A DNA stretch of 64,000 nt, taken from Gemmiger gallinarum (GTDB lineage: Bacteria > Bacillota > Clostridia > Oscillospirales > Ruminococcaceae). The first letter of the stretch is position 1. The number at the start of each line of letters is the position of its first letter. Under the pieces are notes generated by a model. That model searched no databases, was not told where the DNA came from, and saw only the letters and a list, made by a program, of their open reading frames with translations. The DNA is taken from contig NZ_JADCKC010000001.1 in NCBI RefSeq assembly GCF_014982805.1, forward strand, positions 310,001 to 374,000. The letters are read 5' to 3'. This document shows positions 52,491 through 60,455 of this stretch, one piece after another. The position numbers and the translations under genes were made by a program.

Positions 52491-53703
52491 ATGGGTCCTC
52501 TCTATCAGAACGAACGGAGGTTACGGTACAATCGGCCTGTGCCCCGTCGCCTTTCAAAGTGATGTTCTGCCCGGGACGCAGTGCCCCGACCGGTCGGCAA
52601 CCCCCAGTCTCATCCAAAACCATTGCATATCCCCGGGACAATACGGCATATGGGTTCAGGGATGCGGCCATCCCCGCCGACGCGCCCAAAGCGGCTTGCT
52701 TTCGGGACAGTGCGTCGTTTGCCGTGCGAGTGATCCGAGCGGAAATCTCGGCAGTTTGCTGTTGTTTTGCGGCAATTGCACTCCGTTGAATTCGCATGGC
52801 CTGCTCCGGCCGTGCGGTACTGAACCTATTATAGCACATCTGCCACGCAGACTGTATACTATTTTGAATATTCTGTCCAAAACTGTATATTTCACTGCGG
52901 ATACGGTTCTGATCCGGCACACACAGTTCCGCAGCAGCGGAAGGTGTGGGCGCACGCAGGTCGGCCACATAATCGAGGATGGTGTAGTCGATTTCATGAC
53001 CAACCGCAGAAACCACCGGCTTGGGGCATGCATACACGGCGCGGGCGATCCGTTCGCTGTTGAAGACCCACAGGTCTTCCTTGCTGCCGCCGCCGCGGGT
53101 GATGAGGATCAGTTCCACATCCCTGCGGGATTCCAGTGCATGGATACCGTCAAGGATGCTGTCTTCCGCCTCCAGCCCCTGCACACTGACGGGGGCGAGC
53201 AGCAGACGAGTCAGCGGCCAGCGGCGGCCCATGACCTGGCAAACATCCTTGAGGGCAGCACCGGTTTTTGAGGTGACGATTCCGATACAGCGAGGCATGA
53301 CCGGCAGAGGACGCTTGTGCTCTGCCGCAAAAAGCCCTTCTGCCTCCAGCTTTTTCTTCAGAGCGTCAAAGGCCATTTGCGCGGCACCGGCACCAAAAGG
53401 CCGCATATAGTCCGCATAGACCTGGAAAGCGCCATCCCGCTCATACAGGGTTGCATTGCCGTAAGCCAGCACCAGCATGCCGTTTTGAGGCTCAAAATTG
53501 AGCAGCCGGGCTTTGTCCCGGAACATCACAGCCTTGACAGAACTGTCCGCATCCTTGAGGGTGAAATACAGATGACCGCTCTTGTAATGACGGGTAAAGT
53601 TGGAGATCTCGCCGCAGACAATCAGATTGTTGAGCGGCTCACACTGAGCAAGAACCCGGCGGGCCAGACGATTGAGTGTGGTTACATCGATGTAGTCGGC
53701 CAT
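52465..53703 (-). CDS. xseA: Exonuclease VII large subunit
   Basis: A 412-residue nuclease with an N-terminal OB fold (about 1-105; VCGEISNFTRHYKSGHLYFTLKDADSSVKAVMF), catalytic part with RGGGSKEDLWVFN and SAVGHEIDYTILDYVADLRAPTPSAAAEL, and a C-terminal coiled coil. The length fits Clostridia. It overlaps the upstream TsaD-like gene by 22 bases. Confidence 0.97.
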   Translation of the reverse strand: MADYIDVTTLNRLARRVLAQCEPLNNLIVCGEISNFTRHYKSGHLYFTLKDADSSVKAVMFRDKARLLNFEPQNGMLVLAYGNATLYERDGAFQVYADYMRPFGAGAAQMAFDALKKKLEAEGLFAAEHKRPLPVMPRCIGIVTSKTGAALKDVCQVMGRRWPLTRLLLAPVSVQGLEAEDSILDGIHALESRRDVELILITRGGGSKEDLWVFNSERIARAVYACPKPVVSAVGHEIDYTILDYVADLRAPTPSAAAELCVPDQNRIRSEIYSFGQNIQNSIQSAWQMCYNRFSTARPEQAMRIQRSAIAAKQQQTAEISARITRTANDALSRKQAALGASAGMAASLNPYAVLSRGYAMVLDETGGCRPVGALRPGQNITLKGDGAQADCTVTSVRSDREDPYEESTQKL

Positions 53704-54629
53704 GCGGATACCCCCTTGGCAGCCAGGATGGAAATGCCGATAGCGTTGTCGCTGGCAAATTTCCCGGGAACAAAGCGGACGTTCTGCATGCGGGTCAGAA
53801 TATAGTCCCGCACGATTTCACTGCTCATGACACCACCCGCAAAGACAACGGTGAGTCCGGGATACTGTTCCCGGGCGGCATTTGCCATGCGGCGCAGCGT
53901 TTCGGCGACACAGAGCAGGCAGTATTTGCAGACATACTCGGGTGACCGCCCTTCCTCCAGCAGTTTGACACACTGATTTTCAAGGCCGGAAAAGCTGCAG
54001 GTCGTGCCTTTCACGCTGACCTTGGGACGAATGTCCTCACTGCAGCAGGCCGCCAGACGACTGACATCAGCCCCAGCCGGAAAGGCATAGCCCAGCCGGA
54101 CGCCCAGCCGGTCCACTGCCTGACCGGCGTACAAATCGCCGCTGGTGCCAAGGCATTGCACCGGATTCGCTCCTTCGCAGAAAAGAAGGTCGGTGGTTCC
54201 GCCGGAAATATGAAAGACAAGCACCTGACGGTCAAACAATTCACTGCCGGAAGCGGCAAACAATGCGGCGGCAATGTGCCCCTCCTGATGGGTCAGCTGC
54301 ACCAGCGGAATGCCCTGGGCCAGTGAAAAAGCCGCAGCGGCATTGACACCGGCCAAAAAGCAGGGCATGTAGGATTTCTCCACCGGGCGGGGCCGGGCGG
54401 ATACCCCCACAGCGCCGATGGCGGTAAGGTCGGTCCGGTGAGAAAGTTCCTCCAGCATTTGCGGCAATGCCGCGGTGTGGTGAAACACCGCATCGCTCTG
54501 GCGCAGACCAAGCTGGCCGGGGCGCACAGGCAAAAATTTCTTGGCATCGCAAACAACCTCTCCGGCATCCGTGTCAAACACGGCCAGAGAGGTTGCGTAA
54601 TTGCTGGTATCAATCCCGAGCGTCAGCAT
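53682..54629 (-). CDS. TsaD/Kae1-like protein, probable paralogue
   Basis: A 315-residue ASKHA-fold protein with the metal-binding HxxxH of TsaD (His114, His118 in THQEGHIA) and a C-terminal SDNAIG aspartate. The N terminus GIDTSNYATSLAVFD and the loop HISGGTTDLLF differ from TsaD proper (GIETSCDET, SGGHT), so it looks like the Clostridia paralogue often called O-sialoglycoprotein endopeptidase. Its role is unknown; glycoprotein cleavage is unlikely. Overlaps nusB by 7 bases and xseA by 22. Confidence 0.8.
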   Translation of the reverse strand: MLTLGIDTSNYATSLAVFDTDAGEVVCDAKKFLPVRPGQLGLRQSDAVFHHTAALPQMLEELSHRTDLTAIGAVGVSARPRPVEKSYMPCFLAGVNAAAAFSLAQGIPLVQLTHQEGHIAAALFAASGSELFDRQVLVFHISGGTTDLLFCEGANPVQCLGTSGDLYAGQAVDRLGVRLGYAFPAGADVSRLAACCSEDIRPKVSVKGTTCSFSGLENQCVKLLEEGRSPEYVCKYCLLCVAETLRRMANAAREQYPGLTVVFAGGVMSSEIVRDYILTRMQNVRFVPGKFASDNAIGISILAAKGVSAWPTTSM

Positions 54630-55072
54630 GTTGCAGAGTCGGAAGCGGTGGGATCCCCTGCTTCCGGCTGTTCACGGGCTACAGTGCCAAGCAGTCCGTT
54701 GACAAACTGATAGTCGTTTTCGGCACCGTATTTTTTTACGAGCTCAACTGCCTCATTGATGGCAACGGCAGGCTTTTTCTCACTTCCGTAGAGCATTTCG
54801 GCCAGCGCCAGGCGCATGGCGGTCAGGCTGACGCGCGGCAGGCGGCTGAGTGCCCAGCCTTTCAGATGGGCGGTAATCAGCGCATCGATTTCTTCGGCAT
54901 GCTGATTCATAGCCTGCAAAAGCTGCACGGCAAACGCATCCTGCACGACTTCCTGCATCTCACCGCAATCGCGGATGGCTTCCTGCGGCTGTTCCGGCTG
55001 AAACGTTGCCGAAAACGCAGCAAGAAAAGCGCTTTCCCGCGCTTCGCGGCGGGTAACTGCATTTCCTTCCAT
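54623..55072 (-). CDS. nusB: Transcription antitermination factor NusB
   Basis: A 149-residue all-helical protein that binds boxA RNA with NusE. Sequence TRREARESAFLAAF at the N terminus and LALAEMLYGSEKKPAVAINEAVELVKKYGAENDYQFVNGLLG in the C-terminal half are NusB signatures. It follows the Asp23 gene by 18 bases, as in B. subtilis (yqhY-nusB). Confidence 0.95.
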   Translation of the reverse strand: MEGNAVTRREARESAFLAAFSATFQPEQPQEAIRDCGEMQEVVQDAFAVQLLQAMNQHAEEIDALITAHLKGWALSRLPRVSLTAMRLALAEMLYGSEKKPAVAINEAVELVKKYGAENDYQFVNGLLGTVAREQPEAGDPTASDSATC

Positions 55073-55090
55073 AATTCCTCTTCTTTAACT

Positions 55091-55456
55091 TTATTCTTCG
55101 ACCGGCCCAGCAGACTCGGCAAGACCGGCAGCCACAACATTGACGCGGGATACAGTGATGCCCGTCATGTTCTGGATGGTCTGCTTGACATTCTCCTGTA
55201 CCTTTTCGCAGACACGCATGACCTTGCTGCCGTAGACCGGGATCACATGGATGGTGACAACGGCAACGCCGTCCTTCATCTCCACGTCAACGTCCTTCTG
55301 CAGATTGGTCTTGCTCAAAAGACCGCGCACGCTTTGATTGCTGCCGCTGGAAACCTCGGCCACATCGTCGACTTCAAGCGCGGCAAGGCGCGCGATCTTG
55401 GCAACGACTTCCAGGGAAATTTGCAGGCTGCCGCCCGCGGTATTGCGTACATCCAT
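55091..55456 (-). CDS. Asp23/Gls24 family protein (YqhY-like)
   Basis: A 121-residue protein with the Asp23 fold: LQISLEVVAKIARLAALEVDDVAEV at the start and VAVVTIHVIPVYGSKVMRVCEKVQENVKQTIQNMTGI in the middle. In B. subtilis YqhY sits between accBC and nusB and affects lipid synthesis control. Here accB and accC are missing and the gene starts behind its own promoter. AGGAGG lies before the ATG. Confidence 0.93.
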   Translation of the reverse strand: MDVRNTAGGSLQISLEVVAKIARLAALEVDDVAEVSSGSNQSVRGLLSKTNLQKDVDVEMKDGVAVVTIHVIPVYGSKVMRVCEKVQENVKQTIQNMTGITVSRVNVVAAGLAESAGPVEE

Positions 55457-55549
55457 TCGAGTTGCCTCCTAGCCGCAGGATGTTCGCGGCGATCAGGCGC
55501 CGCGCCCTGCACATATTGGTTGCCGTATTGCGGTATCAAAGTATAAATT

Positions 55550-55578
55550 AGTGTACCACAAATTACACGGCTTTGCAA
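55550..55578 (-). promoter_or_regulatory. Promoter of the asp23-nusB-...-recN chain
   Basis: Minus strand TTGCAA (55573-55578), 17-base spacer, TACACT (55550-55555), about 90 bases before the asp23 ATG. It separates the housekeeping block from the spoIIIA operon. Confidence 0.6.
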
Positions 55579-55615
55579 CCGAATCCGGGCGGCTGTGTGC
55601 GGCATCACGCGGACA

Positions 55616-56287
55616 TTACTTGACTTCCACCACGGTAATGTCCTGGGCTTTGATCTCGGAGCATTTGGACAGGATCACATCGCGGATCTTGGTCACTTCG
55701 GCTGCGGTCAGGGCATCGTTTTCGGTCATGACCGTCACACTGGCAGAGGTTCCGTCCAGCATGACGACACAGTCCACAAAGCCCTTGGCTTTGATCAGTG
55801 TTTCCAGCTCGCTCTCCGTTTCAATGTTGGAGATCTGCTCTTTCAGGGTATCGGTCATCTTCTGTTTCTCCTCGTCGGAGAGAGACGAATTCTTGAGAGT
55901 TTTCTCTATGGTGTCCAGCGCTTCATCGCGGCTTTTCTCCCGGGTAAGGCGTGCCGCTTCAAAAAATTCATTCCCGGTGTCTTCGTTGACGCTGACCAGC
56001 TGTGCCTCCCCGTAATTTTTGTCGCCGGCTTCCTGGCTGGTCTGCTGCTCCTCTGTGGTGAGCGGATCGTAAACGGCTACCGTATCCCCCGCCTCTCCCT
56101 GGACCGCCTGCGCTTCAGGCTCGCTCTCAACTTCAGCCGACACGGAAACGGCATCTTCTTCCGGAAGATCGGTGGACACGGTCTGCGGCGTCTGTTTGGA
56201 GAAAGACCAGTTCAGATAGACAGCGGCTCCCAGCGCCGCAGTAAGTGCCAGCATGGTGATACCTCGCCCCGCCTGTTTGACTTTCAT
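55616..56287 (-). CDS. spoIIIAH: Stage III sporulation protein AH
   Basis: A 223-residue protein with one N-terminal membrane helix (about 8-27) and a C-terminal ring-forming YscJ/FliF-like domain (about 125-223; LEDxLK-like NSSLSDEEKQKMTDTLKEQISNIETESELETLIKAKGFVDCVV). SpoIIIAH pairs with SpoIIQ across the mother cell-forespore space. The linker is acidic and low in complexity. Last gene of the operon. Confidence 0.93.
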   Translation of the reverse strand: MKVKQAGRGITMLALTAALGAAVYLNWSFSKQTPQTVSTDLPEEDAVSVSAEVESEPEAQAVQGEAGDTVAVYDPLTTEEQQTSQEAGDKNYGEAQLVSVNEDTGNEFFEAARLTREKSRDEALDTIEKTLKNSSLSDEEKQKMTDTLKEQISNIETESELETLIKAKGFVDCVVMLDGTSASVTVMTENDALTAAEVTKIRDVILSKCSEIKAQDITVVEVK

Positions 56288-56335
56288 AGCAGTTTCCTCC
56301 TTGTCAGTAAGTTCAATGGCTTCAGGCGCGGCAGG

Positions 56336-56872
56336 TCAGCCCTGCTGTGCCATGCGTTCGACTGTGATACGGTTGGCCCCGATCCCCGTCAGGACCTGCA
56401 CGATCTGGGTGACTTTCGCCTGGACATCGGGACTGTCCGCGCCGCTGCACAAAACAGCAACGCCCTGCACTTCCGGCGTCCGGGTCGTCTCCACCAGCGC
56501 GGGATCGGAGGCTTCATCGTCGAGAAGCAGATGCTCCTCCCGGACACTGCCGTCCGAACGGGTTTCGCTGTCGGTGGCGTAGACGGTGTAGGCTGAACTT
56601 GACAGCGTGACCATTACACAAGTCTCCCCGGCCCCGTCGACCTGTCGGATCAGTGCCTCCAAACGCTGCTCTAGGTTCTCCTCATAATCCGAAACAGAAA
56701 ACGAGGAGGGTTCCGACGGTTGGGCGGCAGTTTCATCCGGCGGCGCGGAGGGCAGCCATTCCGAGAGTGCAATTAGGGCCATCCCTGCAATGCCGGCGAT
56801 GACCGCCCAGTTGACCAGACGTTTGTCTCCCACCATCCGTTCCCGCAGGGCCTGTAAAGAGGGAATCTTCAC
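56336..56872 (-). CDS. spoIIIAG: Stage III sporulation protein AG
   Basis: A 178-residue protein with a single membrane helix (about 20-38) and a ring-building domain with YEENLEQRLEALIRQVDGAGETCVMVTLSSS, then an insertion and VQGVAVLCSGADSPDVQAKVTQIVQVLTGIGANRI, the standard SpoIIIAG pattern. Forms the large central ring in the feeding-tube channel. Overlaps spoIIIAF by 4 bases. Confidence 0.93.
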   Translation of the reverse strand: MKIPSLQALRERMVGDKRLVNWAVIAGIAGMALIALSEWLPSAPPDETAAQPSEPSSFSVSDYEENLEQRLEALIRQVDGAGETCVMVTLSSSAYTVYATDSETRSDGSVREEHLLLDDEASDPALVETTRTPEVQGVAVLCSGADSPDVQAKVTQIVQVLTGIGANRITVERMAQQG

Positions 56873-57306
56873 GGAGTATCACCTCCCGATGTAATCTCAT
56901 ACGGAAGCGTGCCGCTGTTTTCCTGCAGAATCTCTTCCGCCAGACTGCGGTCGGCTTCATCCTGCAGACAGACCCGGCAGGTGTTTCCCTCCATGGTGAG
57001 TTCCGCATCGATGCCTTGTTCATTGAGAAGGGATTGCAGTGCCTGAACGGAGGCTCCCTGCGCCAGCTCATCGACATAGGCATCATACTCGGCGGGGTCC
57101 GAATATTCCGGGAGATCGGCAAGATCCAGATGCGGCAGGCTCCACTGATCCCAGCCGCGCATCTGCAGTGCCGACGTTATAATATACAGCACGAGTACGG
57201 TATTTATGACCGGTTTGTAGGAATTATCCGGCCAGAAAATCTGAATGATGCCGCCCGCGGCACACAGAATGCAGATGCCAAGGGCAAGGCTTTTCAACGA
57301 TTGCAT
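56869..57306 (-). CDS. spoIIIAF: Stage III sporulation protein AF
   Basis: A 145-residue protein with two membrane helices near the N terminus and a soluble C-terminal domain. Its place between AE and AG and the LKSLALGICILCAAGGIIQIFWPDNSYKPVINTVLVLYIITSAL stretch identify it. Function in the channel complex is structural. It follows AE by 3 bases. Confidence 0.88.
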   Translation of the reverse strand: MQSLKSLALGICILCAAGGIIQIFWPDNSYKPVINTVLVLYIITSALQMRGWDQWSLPHLDLADLPEYSDPAEYDAYVDELAQGASVQALQSLLNEQGIDAELTMEGNTCRVCLQDEADRSLAEEILQENSGTLPYEITSGGDTP

Positions 57307-57309
57307 ATG

Positions 57310-58341
57310 TCATCCCCCATTTCCCAGCAGCAAAAGCAGGAGTGTCGACAAAAAAACCATGAAAAAATAAAGTGTCAGAACCGAGCCGCACAGTCGGGCA
57401 CCATCGGCGAACAGGCGGCAGATCTGTCCGCATTGCCGCTGTCCGCTGGCTGAGGCCAGAATACCGGATACGGAAAAAGCCAGAAAGTACAGCGTACAGT
57501 GCAGCAACACCGGCAGAAAAGCAGCGGCCATGACGAGGACGGCAGCCAGGGCAAGGGACCCTTTGAGCAGGCGTACCGTTGCAACAGTGCTTTCCAAGGC
57601 AGCGGCAGCAGCATCTCCCACCACCGGCAGTGCGCCGGACAACACACTTTTCCCGATGCGCAGCGCCGCCGAGTCACTGTTGCCGGCTAGAATGCCCTGC
57701 AGCCCCAGCACAAAGGAAAACAGCGTTCCGCATCCCTTCAGCAGCCAGGAAAGGCAGCGGGAAAACAGTCTGGCAGCATCCTCTACCCCGGGATTGCCCC
57801 ACAAGGCAGCGGATACCGAAAAGCAGAAGTAAATCTGCATGACCGGCATCAGCACCCGGTCGATGGCCATGGAAAGAAAGGCAGACATGGAAAAAAACAT
57901 TCCGCTGTACACCGCCGCTCCGGTCGTCTGTCCGCACAGAGTGAGCACGGCGGAATAGACAGGAATAAAGCCGACCAGATAGGTCTGGCTTTCTGCCGCC
58001 GTGCTGGAGACCCTGCCGATAAGATCCATCATGGCGGACAGGCCAAGTGCGCCGAACCCGAGCACAGAGACGGCATCGATGCACCTTTTCCAGCTGCCGC
58101 CCTCCGCAGCCAGGCCGACGGCACAGGCGACGGCAAGATACAGCAGTGCTTGGGCCGCAAAACGAAGCGGCTTGGTCAGCTCATCTGAGAGAAGGTCGGC
58201 GGCTTTTTCCAAAAGTGTACCGAAATCCCAGTCAAGATCCTGGCTGTCCTGATCCAGTCCGCTCTGTTCCAGAATTTCCTGTGCCGAATCAGGCGGCTCA
58301 GCTGCATGGGCCGGAAGGGCAAATACAAACAGAAGTACCAT
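57310..58341 (-). CDS. spoIIIAE: Stage III sporulation protein AE
   Basis: A 343-residue polytopic membrane protein; signal-like N terminus MVLLFVFALPAHAAEPP, then about seven to eight helices including GKSVLSGALPVVGDAAAAALESTVATVRLLKGSLALAAV, the well-conserved SpoIIIAE core. The start at 58341 overlaps the AD stop (TGATG). A longer frame reaches 58731 but runs through AD. It is slightly shorter than B. subtilis AE (about 399 aa), mostly in the N-terminal part. Confidence 0.9.
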   Translation of the reverse strand: MVLLFVFALPAHAAEPPDSAQEILEQSGLDQDSQDLDWDFGTLLEKAADLLSDELTKPLRFAAQALLYLAVACAVGLAAEGGSWKRCIDAVSVLGFGALGLSAMMDLIGRVSSTAAESQTYLVGFIPVYSAVLTLCGQTTGAAVYSGMFFSMSAFLSMAIDRVLMPVMQIYFCFSVSAALWGNPGVEDAARLFSRCLSWLLKGCGTLFSFVLGLQGILAGNSDSAALRIGKSVLSGALPVVGDAAAAALESTVATVRLLKGSLALAAVLVMAAAFLPVLLHCTLYFLAFSVSGILASASGQRQCGQICRLFADGARLCGSVLTLYFFMVFLSTLLLLLLGNGG

Positions 58342-58721
58342 CACTGCAAAAAGCCCGAGAAGGAATCCAGCAAACTTTCCAGCATGGGGACCGCCTGCAG
58401 CAAAGCCAGAAGCCGTCCGCACAGATCTACCGCAGATGCCGCGGCGGGCAATCCTGCTTCCCGGCAAAGGTCTGATGCAAATTGTCCGATCAGCGCAATC
58501 CCCAACACCTGAAGCAGGCAGGAAGCGCTGCCGGTGATCCCGTAGTCGGACAGCGTATGTATCCAGTCGAGAAAGGGCGCCAGACGGTCTGCGGCGACCA
58601 CAAGAAGGCAGACGGCACCGCAGGCGGAGGCAAGAAATGCATAGGCGGGCTGCTCTTTTTTCAGAATCAGTGTGATCACACAGGTCACGACCGCCAGCGC
58701 GGCAGCTTTGAGTATCAACAT
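58341..58721 (-). CDS. spoIIIAD: Stage III sporulation protein AD
   Basis: A 126-residue membrane protein with about four helices. ALAVVTCVITLILKKEQPAYAFLASACGAVCLL aligns well with the AD N terminus, and GIALIGQFASDLCREAGLPAAASAVDLCGRLLALLQAVPML is the conserved second half. The ATG at 58721 gives the family length; a TTG at 58751 would extend it by 10 residues without a ribosome binding site. Confidence 0.9.
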   Translation of the reverse strand: MLILKAAALAVVTCVITLILKKEQPAYAFLASACGAVCLLVVAADRLAPFLDWIHTLSDYGITGSASCLLQVLGIALIGQFASDLCREAGLPAAASAVDLCGRLLALLQAVPMLESLLDSFSGFLQ

Positions 58722-58740
58722 AGCAAACCATCGCAGTATC

Positions 58741-58935
58741 TTATAAATCAAACAATGCTTTGATGAGGACGAACAGATCGCTGATCTGCCCCACCAGCAT
58801 GGTCAACACAACAATCAGCCCTGCCAGGGTAGTCATCATGGCCTGATCTTCCCGCCCGGAACGGATCAGCAGCTGGTTGAGTACGGCCACGATGATTCCT
58901 GTAGCGGCGATCTTAAATACCAGGTCAATGTCCAT
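58741..58935 (-). CDS. spoIIIAC: Stage III sporulation protein AC
   Basis: A 64-residue protein with two helices, MDIDLVFKIAATGIIVAVLNQLL and the loop SGREDQAMMTTLAGLIVVLTML being the AC pattern. AGGAGCGG lies upstream of the ATG. Spacing to AB is 23 bases. Confidence 0.93.
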   Translation of the reverse strand: MDIDLVFKIAATGIIVAVLNQLLIRSGREDQAMMTTLAGLIVVLTMLVGQISDLFVLIKALFDL

Positions 58936-58958
58936 AAACAGCCGCTCCTTTTTTTGGG

Positions 58959-59429
58959 TTATATCAGCGCAATGGCGGCCAGTGCTCCGATGCAGCCGCC
59001 GAGCCTTGGGTACAGCCGCATGGCGCTGCGTTCTTTCTCCTGTAGCGATTGCTCCCGGGGACGACAGAGCCGGACCATGCCTTCCAGTGTCTGGCAGGCG
59101 GATTCTCTGCCGCAGGATTCCAGTGACAGGAGACGTTCTGCCAGCTCCTCCCGCATGGCCGGCTCAAATACATCCGGAACCGAAATCTCGGTGAATCGGA
59201 TACATCTTTCCAGGCTGAGGCGGGCAAATTCAGGATAGGCAGCGGCTGCCGTCAGAACTTCTTCGGCCGGACAGCCTCGATAGCGGATAGAATCGGAGGT
59301 GTACTCCAACAACCGCAGGAATGCGTGGGCGGTCCGCCATTTGTTCTGTTCCCGCAAGGCAAGGGCAAAACCGCCTGCCGCGCCGCAGACAATCAGAAGA
59401 ACACCGCCCGCCAGCCACAGGGCGGCCAT
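58959..59429 (-). CDS. spoIIIAB: Stage III sporulation protein AB
   Basis: A 156-residue protein with a membrane helix at each end (about 5-24, 143-156) and a helical cytoplasmic middle (RTAHAFLRLLEYTSDSIRYRGCPAEEVL, EFARLSLERC, LGRES-like SCGRESACQTLEG), resembling the GspF-like fold of SpoIIIAB. Overlaps AA by one base. Confidence 0.9.
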   Translation of the reverse strand: MAALWLAGGVLLIVCGAAGGFALALREQNKWRTAHAFLRLLEYTSDSIRYRGCPAEEVLTAAAAYPEFARLSLERCIRFTEISVPDVFEPAMREELAERLLSLESCGRESACQTLEGMVRLCRPREQSLQEKERSAMRLYPRLGGCIGALAAIALI

Positions 59430-60316
59430 TACAGCGCCACCACCCGCTCCACCACGCCGGGGTGGGAGCGGCCATCGAGAAGAACCGCGGTGTCAAAGGC
59501 TCCGGTACGCAAAAGCCGGGCCAGCTGAGGCTTTTTCTCCAGATTTTCAGCCTGGTCACAATGGACGGACGCCAAAAAGACAACGCCGGAAGCCACTCCG
59601 GCCTCCAGGGCGGCGGCATCATCTGCTGTACCCAGTTCATCACAGACAATGGCCTGAGGATTCATGCAGCGCAGGGCCATGCAGATGGCGTCGGATTTGC
59701 GGTATTGGGTATAGACATCGCAGGGAATGCTGCGGTCCTGGGGCAGTCCGGCGGAACCGCCCCACAGCAATTCTCCCCGCTCGTCCACCACTGAGAACAC
59801 CCTGTCACTCCGGCTCAGATACTGAATCATGCTGCGCAAAAAGGTGGTTTTGCCGCTCCCCGGCACACCGGCAACCAGAATCCCGCCGGATAGTGCCGAC
59901 AGCGGTCTGAGAACCTCGGCGGGAAGTTCGCAGGTGATCCAGCGCGCCACCCGCAGGTTGAGGGATGTAACGGCAGAAAAGCCGGAGGCTCCCCGGGTTC
60001 CCGCCACCCCGATGCGGTTGCCGCCGGGAATGGTAAAGAACCCCTGAGCCAGTTCCTCCTCATAGGCATAGGCAGAGTGGCGGCACAGGGCAAGAAAACA
60101 GGCCTGGATGGACTCCGGCGGTACTCGCTGGCAGTGTCCGGCGCGGGGAAGATATTTGATGCAGGGAGAAAGTCGGCCCTTCATGGTGAACATGACGGGC
60201 TGACCTACCCGCAGCCGGATCTCCTGCACGAAGGGAGCGATCTGGGTGTTCAGGCCGGAGAGTTCTGTCCGGAAGGGCTCCGGCAGCTTTTTGACCAAAG
60301 CATAATACTCGTCCAT
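59429..60316 (-). CDS. spoIIIAA: Stage III sporulation protein AA, ATPase
   Basis: A 295-residue secretion-type ATPase powering the SpoIIIA-SpoIIQ channel. Walker A is GVPGSGKTT (150-158), the Walker B region contains AIVCDELG, and RIGVAGTRG and EIRLRVGQP are family-specific. The ATG at 60316 was chosen because GAGGTG lies 6-7 bases upstream; upstream codons overlap the promoter. It is the first gene of the eight-gene operon AA-AH, all present and tightly packed. Confidence 0.95.
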   Translation of the reverse strand: MDEYYALVKKLPEPFRTELSGLNTQIAPFVQEIRLRVGQPVMFTMKGRLSPCIKYLPRAGHCQRVPPESIQACFLALCRHSAYAYEEELAQGFFTIPGGNRIGVAGTRGASGFSAVTSLNLRVARWITCELPAEVLRPLSALSGGILVAGVPGSGKTTFLRSMIQYLSRSDRVFSVVDERGELLWGGSAGLPQDRSIPCDVYTQYRKSDAICMALRCMNPQAIVCDELGTADDAAALEAGVASGVVFLASVHCDQAENLEKKPQLARLLRTGAFDTAVLLDGRSHPGVVERVVAL

Positions 60317-60348
60317 TGGTTTCACCTCGCATTCGGGTTTACACCAAC

Positions 60349-60356
60349 ACTGTATG
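60349..60356 (-). promoter_or_regulatory. Possible sigma-E -10 element of the spoIIIA operon
   Basis: Minus strand CATACAGT matches the -10 consensus of sigma-E (CATACA-T). It lies 33 bases before the spoIIIAA ATG. A clear -35 is missing, so the assignment rests on the -10, the position and the known sigma-E control of spoIIIA in B. subtilis. Confidence 0.5.
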
Positions 60357-60398
60357 TCCACCTGCCATGAGATAGAACTGCCTGTCCCCTGTCAAAAC

Positions 60399-60436
60399 AA
60401 AAAAGCCCCTGCCATGCAGCAAGTGCACGGCAGAGG
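60399..60436 (-). terminator. Terminator after the MBOAT gene
   Basis: A 13-bp stem with one mismatch (minus strand CCTCTGCCGTGCA and TGCATGGCAGGGG) followed by TTTTTT, 20 bases past the MBOAT stop. It insulates the spoIIIA operon. Confidence 0.9.
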
Positions 60437-60455
60437 ACAGATTGATTCATATAGA

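Noticed and set aside
53682-54629. Calling this gene tsaD
   Set aside because: Signature loops differ from TsaD (GIDTSN in place of GIETSCDET, SGGTT in place of SGGHT).
57310-58731. 473-residue form of SpoIIIAE
   Set aside because: The first 130 codons overlap spoIIIAD in another frame and do not look like protein; ATG 58341 couples to the AD stop.
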